Below, piece by piece: positions 8,911 through 15,271 of a stretch of DNA of 22,443 nt; position 1 is the first letter of the stretch, and each line of letters starts with the position of its first letter. Both the position numbers and the translations under genes were made by a program. This DNA comes from Actinomycetota bacterium (GTDB lineage Bacteria; Actinomycetota; Actinomycetes; S36-B12; UBA5976), in contig JAPLBX010000091.1 in NCBI GenBank assembly GCA_026392535.1, forward strand, positions 1 to 22,443, read 5' to 3'. The notes under the pieces are model-generated. The model saw nothing but the letters and a program-made list of their open reading frames with translations, did no database searches and was not told the DNA's origin.

Positions 8911-9929
8911 GCAGTCACCATCACTTGAGCTTTAGTGGATTTTGCATAACGTATATATAGAGCAAAAGTTGTGATTACAAAGCCGGTAATAAATTGCATG
9001 CTTACCTGGGTAAAAGTAGATAGAACAACGATTATTAGTGAAATCACAATCACGCTGAAGTCAGCCGTATGCCAAGATTCGGTTCGGAACTTAGTTCGAG
9101 TTGCAGATTTCCCTGCTTTACGAATTCCAACTGCAATTAACAAGGCACTAAAAGAAAGCACCAGCGCATCCAAGTAACTTGCCTGTGAAACCAATAAGCG
9201 TAAAACTTCAAAAGTGAGCAGGAAAAGTCCAAAATAAATCGGTCTACGCCAATTTTGGTTTGAAGTTGCATTGCCGTATCCGCGGACAGTCAATGCGGCC
9301 GCTAGGCGAACACTTCGCTCGAGGGCTGATTCACAAATACTTACTAAATTATTGGAAATGGATCTGATCCTGCCAGTTTCCTGACCTCGCCACCTACTGG
9401 CTTGTCGGATTCTTTGGACATCGGCAAACAGATGTGGCAAGAAAGTGAAAGCAATAATGATCACCATTCCAAGTTCATGGAACGCAACTGGTAATTGCTG
9501 GATCACTCGGCTAGTCGTGGTGAGTGAAACTGCGGTTGCAATCACGACGATTAGACCCGATAGACGCAAGCTATCGTTTAATGATGCACTCAAACTTTCC
9601 AGGGTAACTATTCCGCCAATGCGTAGTCCGCTTATCCAATCTGGAAGATTTACCTGTGGCAAACGCAAAATGATTTCGTCTCCAACAGGTACTCCCAAAA
9701 CTATTTGCAAAAGCACTCGTGTGGTGAAAATAAAGAATGCAATTTTGGTCATCACTAAAAATGATTTCCAGTTTTTTGCATCAACAATCAGACTATTTGC
9801 AATCCAAATTGAAACCGCAATGATCAGCAGTACGAGCACTAAATTTGTTTGGATCGAAATTGAAAAGTCGGCACAGACAGCCCACAACCACCAAGTGGAG
9901 GCGTGGTACTGGACTGTCTGTGCTGCCAT
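8907..9929 (-). CDS. ECF transporter transmembrane coupling protein (EcfT/CbiQ family)
   Basis: A 340-aa integral membrane protein. The N-terminal half has several hydrophobic helices. A cytoplasmic stretch carries the two short Arg-Gly coupling motifs typical of EcfT, QASRWRGQ and AALTVRGYG, which dock onto the two ATPase subunits. Further helices follow in the C-terminal third, making it longer than minimal CbiQ proteins (about 250-270 aa). The ATG is 4 nt downstream of the preceding SCO2322-type gene's stop, and the stop overlaps the ATPase start, so the operon order is SCO2322-type, EcfT, EcfAA', S component. The role is assigned from these motifs and the neighbours. Substrate choice belongs to the S component. 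Confidence 0.9.
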   Translation of the reverse strand: MAAQTVQYHASTWWLWAVCADFSISIQTNLVLVLLIIAVSIWIANSLIVDAKNWKSFLVMTKIAFFIFTTRVLLQIVLGVPVGDEIILRLPQVNLPDWISGLRIGGIVTLESLSASLNDSLRLSGLIVVIATAVSLTTTSRVIQQLPVAFHELGMVIIIAFTFLPHLFADVQRIRQASRWRGQETGRIRSISNNLVSICESALERSVRLAAALTVRGYGNATSNQNWRRPIYFGLFLLTFEVLRLLVSQASYLDALVLSFSALLIAVGIRKAGKSATRTKFRTESWHTADFSVIVISLIIVVLSTFTQVSMQFITGFVITTFALYIRYAKSTKAQVMVTA

Positions 9930-9933
9930 TTGG

Positions 9934-10596
9934 TTATCTACTCTGCTTGTTCTTTAACACAAGAGCCAATAAGCCAACAGCCAGTGCTCCCGCCAAGAGA
10001 AGTTGAAAACTGGAATTTTCATAGAAGTTAAGCGGAGCAACTTTCTCATCTTCGGCTGAAGTAGATAGAAGTTCATTGGCTGTCACAGCGGAAATGTCTA
10101 CTTCTTCTCCGCATCCCGATGATGGCAAGTTAACAACGCCGCAAACCATTCCGCTTTCTTCGCGGGTTTCGAATCCGCTACTTAAGATCAGTGATGAAGG
10201 ATCTCCAGCATTAATCTCAACACAAGTGGTTTTTGTCGATGGGACTGAATCTGCATCTGTTGGATTTGAATAATCTGTTGCGTCACCAAAGTCGACCACG
10301 AGTGCAACTCGAGCCACTCCGTCTTTGGCATCAACGCCAGCGCAGATGCTCTCGAAAGTTTCTTCAGTTCGAGGAGCGAATTCTTCAGAGATGTCGATAC
10401 CGGCAGTTATGTAGCGCCAGCCTTGGACTTGACCGTCTTCTGCCTTTACATCAGCAGCGCCTGTCATGGCCATTTCCCAAACACCGTCATTGAGTTGCCA
10501 GTAACTCCAATATCTCCAAGCACTTTCGGCATTGGCGGAGGTGATTGGAACTAAAGCGAAAAAGAACGCTGCAATTGATACTAAAAACTTCTTCAT
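9934..10596 (-). CDS. SCO2322-type secreted, membrane-anchored protein
   Basis: A 220-aa exported protein. Residues 1-23 form a signal peptide ending TSANA; the mature part begins near a WRYWSYWQ motif that resembles proteins annotated as the SCO2322 family. Four cysteines (85, 125, 152, 162) sit in the outer domain and could form two disulfides. A hydrophobic helix at about 196-214 with a KNKQSR tail anchors it to the membrane, so the domain faces outward. The ATG at 10596 was chosen over longer readings because GAGG lies 5 nt upstream and the signal peptide starts exactly there; longer readings run into the riboswitch terminator. It is the first gene after the cobalamin riboswitch and precedes EcfT by 4 nt. 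A surface role in B12 capture is plausible, but the family function is not known to me. Confidence 0.85.
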   Translation of the reverse strand: MKKFLVSIAAFFFALVPITSANAESAWRYWSYWQLNDGVWEMAMTGAADVKAEDGQVQGWRYITAGIDISEEFAPRTEETFESICAGVDAKDGVARVALVVDFGDATDYSNPTDADSVPSTKTTCVEINAGDPSSLILSSGFETREESGMVCGVVNLPSSGCGEEVDISAVTANELLSTSAEDEKVAPLNFYENSSFQLLLAGALAVGLLALVLKNKQSR

Positions 10597-10630
10597 GTTT
10601 ACCTCTTTAATTAGAGTCAACGAATGCGTC

Positions 10631-10672
10631 AAAAGAAAAACCCTCTGCATACCAATTGGGATGTACAGAGGG
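10631..10672 (-). terminator. Intrinsic terminator of the cobalamin riboswitch
   Basis: On the minus strand CCCTCTGTA and TGCAGAGGG form a 9-bp stem with one G-T pair around a 14-nt loop, followed immediately by TTTTTCTTTT. It lies between the riboswitch aptamer and the SCO2322-type gene and so is the likely expression platform. An 8-nt sequence, TCAGGTGC, touching the 5' arm can pair with GCACCTGA inside the conserved 3' end of the aptamer, giving a candidate switching helix. Confidence 0.85.
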
Positions 10673-10714
10673 CACCTGATGCCACCTACGTAGACCACGA
10701 CGATTTTGGTGTTT

Positions 10715-10808
10715 GTTCTCGTCAGGTGCTCCGACTCGTTTGCATTAGCAAACCTACGGTTGCGGGTCAGCGTCGGAGTTTGACCGACTTCCCCTGAATT
10801 TCGAGAAC
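10715..10808 (-). promoter_or_regulatory. Cobalamin riboswitch, compact form
   Basis: The minus strand shows the B12 aptamer core: GGGGAAGTCGG, then CTCCGAC, GCTGACCCGCAACCGT, and the 3' box GAGTCGGAGCACCTGA. The closing P1 helix is visible as GTTCTCG (10808-10802) with CGAGAAC (10721-10715), and GTTTGC-TAAT-GCAAAC makes a 6-bp hairpin at 10738-10753. At about 94 nt it is much shorter than the usual ~200-nt class and lacks the large peripheral arms, suggesting a Cbl-II or AdoCbl-variant type. With the terminator just downstream, B12 would switch off the ECF operon by premature termination. Subclass and ligand preference are inference. Confidence 0.9.
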
Positions 10809-10828
10809 CTTTATTTAGTTGTTCGCCA

Positions 10829-10834
10829 ATACTA
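10829..10834 (-). promoter_or_regulatory. Possible -10 box for the riboswitch transcript
   Basis: TAGTAT on the minus strand lies about 20 nt before the aptamer and just after the DUF3043 stop, so it could give the ECF operon its own start. No convincing -35 is seen, and the alternative is read-through from the DUF3043 gene. Confidence 0.25.
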
Positions 10835-10849
10835 ACTCAGAGAGTTAGT
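10831..10849 (-). repeat. 8-bp inverted repeat overlapping the DUF3043 stop codon
   Basis: ACTAACTC and GAGTTAGT pair perfectly around a 3-nt loop, with the TAA stop in the 5' arm. No T-run follows, so it is not a standard terminator. It may protect the 3' end of the mRNA or limit read-through into the riboswitch. Confidence 0.5.
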
Positions 10850-11420
10850 CTCTAAGCGACTTGGGGAGCTTGATCTCGCGTGGCGCGCCACCAATTTTCA
10901 CATTCGGTTTAGGCAGGCGCATGACCCTAAGGGTGAGGCTGCGACTAATCCCGTAGAAAGTTGAACCTTTGCGCTCTGCTTTTTCGAATTGTTTCTTTAG
11001 AGCACGATTTAGGAGAAATCCAAAGGATGCGATATCAATGAATAACGCAAACAACATAAATAGGAAGAACAGATTAAAAAAACCAATTATCTCGCTGTTA
11101 TTTGCGTCAGCTACCGGGTAAGCCATGGTTAGCACTACGGATACGAATGTGATTGGCATGAAAATTTCTGCGAGTGTTAAACGCGAATCGGTATATTTAC
11201 GAATGAAGGCTCTTACTGGACCGCGATCTCTAGCAGGCAAATATTTCTCATCTAAAGTGTAAAGTGCTTTTCGAGTCAGAATTCGAGAATCAACTTCGCG
11301 AGTTCGCATTGCTGCCCGGGCACGCTTTTTGTCTTTAGGAATCGAGATTGATTGCTTTCGTGCCGCTTCAGCTTCTTTGCGACTGCGAGTCGCTTTGCCT
11401 TTGGAATCATTATTTGTCAT
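10845..11420 (-). CDS. DUF3043 family membrane protein
   Basis: A 191-aa protein of unknown function typical of Actinobacteria. The first 55 residues are strongly basic and rich in Lys, Arg and Ala. Next comes the family hallmark LDEKYLPARDRGPVRAFIR, then two hydrophobic helices (about 85-105 and 115-138) and a basic tail. It corresponds in order to the gene next to the glycerate kinase and erpA genes in Mycobacterium (Rv2206 region). It lies 19 nt downstream of nadA on the same strand, so the two may be co-transcribed, but a TAGGCT box 6 nt before the ATG suggests an additional leaderless start. I know of no established function. Confidence 0.9.
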   Translation of the reverse strand: MTNNDSKGKATRSRKEAEAARKQSISIPKDKKRARAAMRTREVDSRILTRKALYTLDEKYLPARDRGPVRAFIRKYTDSRLTLAEIFMPITFVSVVLTMAYPVADANNSEIIGFFNLFFLFMLFALFIDIASFGFLLNRALKKQFEKAERKGSTFYGISRSLTLRVMRLPKPNVKIGGAPREIKLPKSLRD

Positions 11421-11426
11421 GGTTTA

Positions 11427-11432
11427 AGCCTA
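11427..11432 (-). promoter_or_regulatory. Putative -10 box for leaderless DUF3043 gene
   Basis: TAGGCT (TANNNT) on the minus strand ends 6 nt before the ATG at 11420, inside the short nadA-DUF3043 gap. No well-placed Shine-Dalgarno sequence is present. Confidence 0.35.
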
Positions 11433-11439
11433 ACTTCGG

Positions 11440-12630
11440 TTAGTCGAGTGGGGCAGTGGTGGCAGGTAAGGCAAGCATGCGATCAAGTGCAACTTTGGCT
11501 TCACTGGCAATCTTCTTATCAACGCTGATTACGTTGTGGATCCGATTGTCAGCAATTGCCTCAAGAATCCAGACTAAGTGCGGCAAGTCAATTCGATTCA
11601 TAGTAGAGCAATAGCAAATAGTTTTGTCTAAGTAAGTTATGTGTTTGTCTGGGAATTGTTGCGCAAGGCGGCGAACCAAATTCAACTCTGTTCCGATTGC
11701 CCACTTGGAACCAGCTGGTGCATTTTGCAGTGTTTCGATAATTTTCTCGGTGGAGCCAACGAAGTCTGCTTGTGAAACAACTTCGTGTTTGCATTCAGGA
11801 TGAACTAAGACATTTACTCCAGGCAATTCTTTTCTAACATCAATAACGTTTTGGGCAGTGAATCTTCCATGAACTGAGCAGTGGCCTTTCCACAGAATTA
11901 CCTTTGCGGCTTTCAGCGATTGAGGTGTTTGCCCACCTAGAGGCTTGGTTTGATCCCAAACCACGCAATCTTCAAGAGATAGTCCCAATTCCAAAACTGC
12001 TGTATTTCGCCCAAGGTGCTGATCTGGCAAAAAGAATACTTTCGATTTCTGATCAAAGGCCCAGACCATCGCACGTTCGGCATTTGAAGAAGTGCAGATT
12101 GTCCCACCATTACGCCCAGTGAAGGCTTTGATAGCGGCAGTTGAATTCATGTAGGTAATTGGAATGATGTCTTTTGCAATTCCAAGTTTTTCAAATTCTG
12201 CCCATGCAGCATCAACTTGGCTTTCACTTGCCATGTCTGCCATAGAGCAACCAGCTTGAAGATCTGGCAGCAAAACTTTTTGATTGTCAGAAGTAAGAAT
12301 GTCGGCACTTTCAGCCATGAAATGAACACCACAGAAAATAATGAATTCAGAATCCGGTGAATCAGCAGCTTTTTGCGCAAGCTTGAAAGAATCTCCTGTC
12401 ACATCTGCAAATTGAATTACTTCATCACGTTGGTAGTGATGACCAAGTATGAAAACTCGCTTTCCGAGTTTCGCCTTTGCAGCAGTAGCGCGAGCTACAA
12501 GGTCTGTGTCACTTGCTGCCGGCATCTCGCCAGGGCAAGAAACCCCGCGCTCGCTAAGCAAGTCAGTCCCTTTGGCGCGCAGTAGCAGCGAAAGCGGGGT
12601 ATTGCTTGGCTCAATAAAATTTGTGCTCAC
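11440..12630 (-). CDS. nadA: Quinolinate synthase
   Basis: A 396-aa cytosolic [4Fe-4S] enzyme that condenses iminoaspartate with dihydroxyacetone phosphate to quinolinate in de novo NAD synthesis. Family motifs run in order: GHHYQRDEV, CGVHFMAESADIL, PDLQAGCSMADM, YMNSTAAIKA, CTSSNA, LPDQHLGRNTA, KGHCSVHGRF, HPECKHEV and CYCSTMNRIDLP. The cluster ligands are most likely Cys128, Cys251 and Cys341. This is the longer NadA form found in Actinobacteria. Translation starts at a GTG at 12630, with only a weak GAGAG upstream. The gene diverges from the glycerate kinase gene, leaving 41 nt between their start codons. nadB and nadC are not in the window. Confidence 0.97.
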   Translation of the reverse strand: MSTNFIEPSNTPLSLLLRAKGTDLLSERGVSCPGEMPAASDTDLVARATAAKAKLGKRVFILGHHYQRDEVIQFADVTGDSFKLAQKAADSPDSEFIIFCGVHFMAESADILTSDNQKVLLPDLQAGCSMADMASESQVDAAWAEFEKLGIAKDIIPITYMNSTAAIKAFTGRNGGTICTSSNAERAMVWAFDQKSKVFFLPDQHLGRNTAVLELGLSLEDCVVWDQTKPLGGQTPQSLKAAKVILWKGHCSVHGRFTAQNVIDVRKELPGVNVLVHPECKHEVVSQADFVGSTEKIIETLQNAPAGSKWAIGTELNLVRRLAQQFPDKHITYLDKTICYCSTMNRIDLPHLVWILEAIADNRIHNVISVDKKIASEAKVALDRMLALPATTAPLD

Positions 12631-12639
12631 GGGTCAATT

Positions 12640-12654
12640 CTCTCACGAATGCAT
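12640..12654 (+). promoter_or_regulatory. Shared 15-nt upstream element, copy 1 (glycerate kinase)
   Basis: CTCTCACGAATGCAT lies 4 nt upstream of the TAACCT box of the glycerate kinase gene. A copy differing at one base (CTCGCACGAATGCAT) lies 3 nt upstream of the TAACCT box of the cysteine desulfurase-like gene. The matched placement suggests a promoter element or operator; no regulator is identified. Confidence 0.35.
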
Positions 12655-12658
12655 GGCT

Positions 12659-12664
12659 TAACCT
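12659..12664 (+). promoter_or_regulatory. Putative -10 box for leaderless glycerate kinase gene
   Basis: TAACCT ends 7 nt before the ATG at 12672, and there is no Shine-Dalgarno sequence in the gap. The layout suits initiation at the start codon itself. Confidence 0.5.
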
Positions 12665-12671
12665 TTTGCCT

Positions 12672-13799
12672 ATGCGGATTGTGGTGTGCCCCGACAAGTT
12701 TGCCGGGACTTTGAGTGCGTCTGAGGCCGCTTCAGCGATTGCCCAAGGTTGGCAAGACTTTGCGCCCGAGACTGAAGTAGCGCTAATTCCGATATCAGAC
12801 GGTGGCTTTGGCTTCCTAGATTCAATATCTTGCGCACTAAATCTCACAACGGAACCAGTATTAGTTCGGGGATTGCTGGGTCAATCAATTCCAGTTGAAT
12901 ACGCATTCGATCACCAGACTGCTTACATTGAAGTGGCGCAATCGATTGGCATTCATTTGCTTGAGCCATCGTCCCAAACCGCTCTAGTTACAAGTTCGTA
13001 TGGCGTAGGTCAGCTAATCAAAGCGGCCATCGATAAAGGTCTAACAAAAATCGTAATCGGTCTAGGCGGTACTGCCACTAGCGATGGAGGAGCTGGAGCA
13101 TTGGCAGCGCTTGGTGCAGTTGCTTTTAATTCTGAAGATGTCCAAATCGATGCACTTGAAAAAGGTGTGGTCGAATTGAAAGATATTTCTCGAATTGATT
13201 TGTCCCAAGTTGAAGAACTTCTTGAGAACATCTCAATTGAAGTTTTGACCGATGTTGATAATCCTTTCCTCGGCGCTCGAGGAGCTGCAAAAGTTTTTAG
13301 TCCGCAAAAAGGCGCAACCGAAAAACAAATCCAAGAAATAGAAGAATGTTTAACGCACTTTGCACAATTAATTGGCAAGCGGAAAGACGGAAGAAATCCG
13401 GCTGTCGCTTTAGGAGCAGGAGCGGCTGGCGGACTTGGATTCGCACTGATTCGAATCGGTGCTGTTCGATCTGCTGGCATCGAACGAATCATCAGCATTT
13501 TGGGTCTTAAGCAAGCTATTGAACAAGCTGACTTAGTAATTACTGGTGAAGGAAAATTTGATTGGCAAAGCCTCGACGGAAAGGCAGTCACTGGCATATC
13601 TAGAGCTGCAATGAACTTGGGTAAAGCGACAATAGTCCTCGCAGGGCAAGTTGAGATTGGCAGACGAGATTGGCAGACCATAGGCGTATCGGGGGCTTTT
13701 AGTATGAGCGACTTCAGCACTCTGACTGAGTCGCTCAATGACCCCGCAAGCACGCTGAAAAGATTAAGTGCGCGGGTCGCTCGCACTTGGAATCGCTAA
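12672..13799 (+). CDS. Glycerate kinase, GarK/GlxK type
   Basis: A 375-aa enzyme of the type I glycerate kinase family, which phosphorylates D-glycerate to 2- or 3-phosphoglycerate. Motifs visible: N-terminal RIVVCPDKFAGTLSA, SDGGFGF, GLGGTATSDGGAG, DVDNPFLGARGAA, ALGAGAAGGLGFAL and a late TGEGKFDWQSLDGKA. The ATG at 12672 was chosen over a TTG at 12621 because the family begins MRIVVAPDKF and a TAACCT box lies just upstream. The gene corresponds in position to Rv2205c, near erpA and adoK. It could return photorespiratory-type or sugar-acid-derived glycerate to central metabolism. It ends 49 nt before erpA. Which hydroxyl is phosphorylated cannot be told from the sequence. Confidence 0.93.
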   Translation: MRIVVCPDKFAGTLSASEAASAIAQGWQDFAPETEVALIPISDGGFGFLDSISCALNLTTEPVLVRGLLGQSIPVEYAFDHQTAYIEVAQSIGIHLLEPSSQTALVTSSYGVGQLIKAAIDKGLTKIVIGLGGTATSDGGAGALAALGAVAFNSEDVQIDALEKGVVELKDISRIDLSQVEELLENISIEVLTDVDNPFLGARGAAKVFSPQKGATEKQIQEIEECLTHFAQLIGKRKDGRNPAVALGAGAAGGLGFALIRIGAVRSAGIERIISILGLKQAIEQADLVITGEGKFDWQSLDGKAVTGISRAAMNLGKATIVLAGQVEIGRRDWQTIGVSGAFSMSDFSTLTESLNDPASTLKRLSARVARTWNR

Positions 13800-13848
13800 A
13801 TACTCGTCTTGGGTTACTCTTATCCAGTAGAGCACCTGAGGAGAAAAA

Positions 13849-14217
13849 ATGGATGCAACACAAATCGACATCATGCCATCAACCGGCACTTCAACTGGTT
13901 TGGTTTTGACCGAAACCGCAGCTTCCAAAGTTAAATCTTTGATTGACGCTGAAGGCGAAGCTGGTTTGGCCCTTCGCGTGGCAGTTAAGCCAGGCGGATG
14001 TGCAGGCTTCCAATATGACTTGTTCTTCGACAACAATTCATTAGATGGCGACATCGTAAAAGAATTTCACGGTGTAAAAGTTATTGTTGATCGCAGTAGT
14101 GCTGAATACATTGATGGCGCTGTGATTGATTACGTTGATTCTTTAAGCGAATCAGGTTTCAAGATTGAAAACCCACTTGCAGCTGGTGGCTGTGGCTGTG
14201 GAAAGTCATTCTGCTGA
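13849..14217 (+). CDS. erpA: A-type iron-sulfur cluster insertion protein
   Basis: A 122-aa HesB/IscA/ErpA-type carrier that hands Fe-S clusters to apo-proteins. The three cluster cysteines are present: Cys51 in KPGGCAGF, and Cys115 and Cys117 in the C-terminal GGCGCGKSF motif. The protein also ends in an extra Cys122. The first ~15 residues are a variable extension seen in actinobacterial members. The ATG has a strong GAGGAG site 6 nt upstream. Genes around it need clusters or handle electrons (nadA, cytochrome complexes), and order matches the mycobacterial Rv2204c locus. It stands between the glycerate kinase gene and a strong terminator, so it is the end of its transcript. Confidence 0.96.
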   Translation: MDATQIDIMPSTGTSTGLVLTETAASKVKSLIDAEGEAGLALRVAVKPGGCAGFQYDLFFDNNSLDGDIVKEFHGVKVIVDRSSAEYIDGAVIDYVDSLSESGFKIENPLAAGGCGCGKSFC

Positions 14218-14231
14218 TTTTTAAACATTAG

Positions 14232-14263
14232 AGCGCGTCAGACAACTGGCGCGCTTTTTGTTT
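14232..14263 (+). terminator. Strong intrinsic terminator after erpA
   Basis: AGCGCGTCAG and CTGGCGCGCT form a 10-bp GC-rich stem (one G-T pair) around an ACAA loop, followed by TTTTTG then TTT. It begins 14 nt after the erpA stop and ends transcription before adoK, which must therefore have its own promoter close to its start. Confidence 0.93.
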
Positions 14264-14287
14264 GGGCACAATAGGAATGGAGGATTA

Positions 14288-15271
14288 ATGAAAATCGCAA
14301 TAACAGGTTCGATTGCAACCGATCACTTGATGCGTTTCCGTGGAAAATTTTCCGACTCCATCGTGGCCGACAAACTTGATCGCATTTCACTATCTTTTCT
14401 TGTAGATGATCTAGAGATTCGTCGCGGCGGGGTAGCACCCAATATTGCTTTTGGAATGGGTGTGTTGGGTTTAAGACCAATATTGGTTGGCGCTGTCGGA
14501 CCAGATTTTTCTGATTACCGGTCATGGTTAGAGCGACACAATGTGGACACATCTTCGGTTTTTGTATCCGAAACATTGCACACTGCTCGGTTTATCTGCA
14601 CCACCGATGATGAACAAAACCAACTAGCATCTTTTTATCCTGGTGCGATGTCACAGGCTCGAGAAATAGAACTCGGTCCAATTAATGATCGAGTCAAAGG
14701 ACTGGACTTAGTTCTAATCGGTCCGAACGATCCTGAAGCAATGTTGCGTCACACCGATGAATGCAAATTCCGCAAACTCCCATTTGTGGCAGATCCTTCT
14801 CAACAATTAGCGTCGATGTCTGGTGAAGACATTAGAGACTTAATTGATGGGGCATATATTCTGATTACAAACGAATACGAAGCAGCTCTTATTGAGCAAA
14901 AAACCGGTTGGTCAGATGATGAAATCTCAAAGCGCGTTCAAATTCGGGTCACAACACTCGGTTCAAATGGGTGCCAGGTCTCTCAGCGCGATGGAGTAAC
15001 TATCAAAGTTTCAGTTCCGCCTGAAGAAGTTAAAGCAGATCCAACTGGTGTAGGCGACGCTTTTCGAGCAGGCTTTTTATCCGGTTTCGCTTGGGGAATA
15101 ACTCTTGAAAGAGCTGCCCAAGTCGGATCTTTACTTGCTACTTATGTCATTGAAACTGTTGGGACCCAAGAATATGACATCGCGCAGGAGAAATTTCTGC
15201 AGAGATTTGCTAACACATATGGTCAAGATGCGGCAACTGAAGTTTCAACGCACCTAAAGTGTCTGCGATAG
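14288..15271 (+). CDS. adoK: Adenosine kinase-like PfkB family carbohydrate kinase
   Basis: A 327-aa ribokinase-fold kinase that closely resembles, in remembered sequence and in position, mycobacterial adenosine kinase AdoK/CbhK (Rv2202c). Shared blocks include TGSIATDHLMRF, SLSFLVDDL, RGGVAPNIAF, HTARFICTTD, ASFYPGAMS and ADPSQQLA. The PfkB signature DPTGVGDAFRAGF carries the catalytic Asp257. The likely reaction is phosphorylation of adenosine to AMP for purine salvage; another nucleoside or sugar substrate is possible. The ATG at 14288 has GGAGG 4 nt upstream; a longer reading from 14258 would overlap the erpA terminator. Its 3' end overlaps the convergent cysteine desulfurase-like gene by 18 nt. 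Confidence 0.9.
   Translation: MKIAITGSIATDHLMRFRGKFSDSIVADKLDRISLSFLVDDLEIRRGGVAPNIAFGMGVLGLRPILVGAVGPDFSDYRSWLERHNVDTSSVFVSETLHTARFICTTDDEQNQLASFYPGAMSQAREIELGPINDRVKGLDLVLIGPNDPEAMLRHTDECKFRKLPFVADPSQQLASMSGEDIRDLIDGAYILITNEYEAALIEQKTGWSDDEISKRVQIRVTTLGSNGCQVSQRDGVTIKVSVPPEEVKADPTGVGDAFRAGFLSGFAWGITLERAAQVGSLLATYVIETVGTQEYDIAQEKFLQRFANTYGQDAATEVSTHLKCLR

Noticed and set aside
9445..9957. 170-aa plus-strand open frame opposite EcfT
   Set aside because: Antisense to EcfT; low-complexity Thr/Ile-rich translation with no motif.
10597..10698. Upstream extension of the SCO2322-type reading frame
   Set aside because: It would run through the riboswitch terminator hairpin and displace the signal peptide; the ATG at 10596 has its own GAGG site.
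10597..10844. Small RNA gene or tRNA in the largest non-coding gap
   Set aside because: The gap is explained by the cobalamin riboswitch, its terminator and short leader; no cloverleaf was found.
13010..13786. 258-aa minus-strand open frame opposite the glycerate kinase gene
   Set aside because: Lies entirely within a well-supported gene on the other strand and shows no domain.
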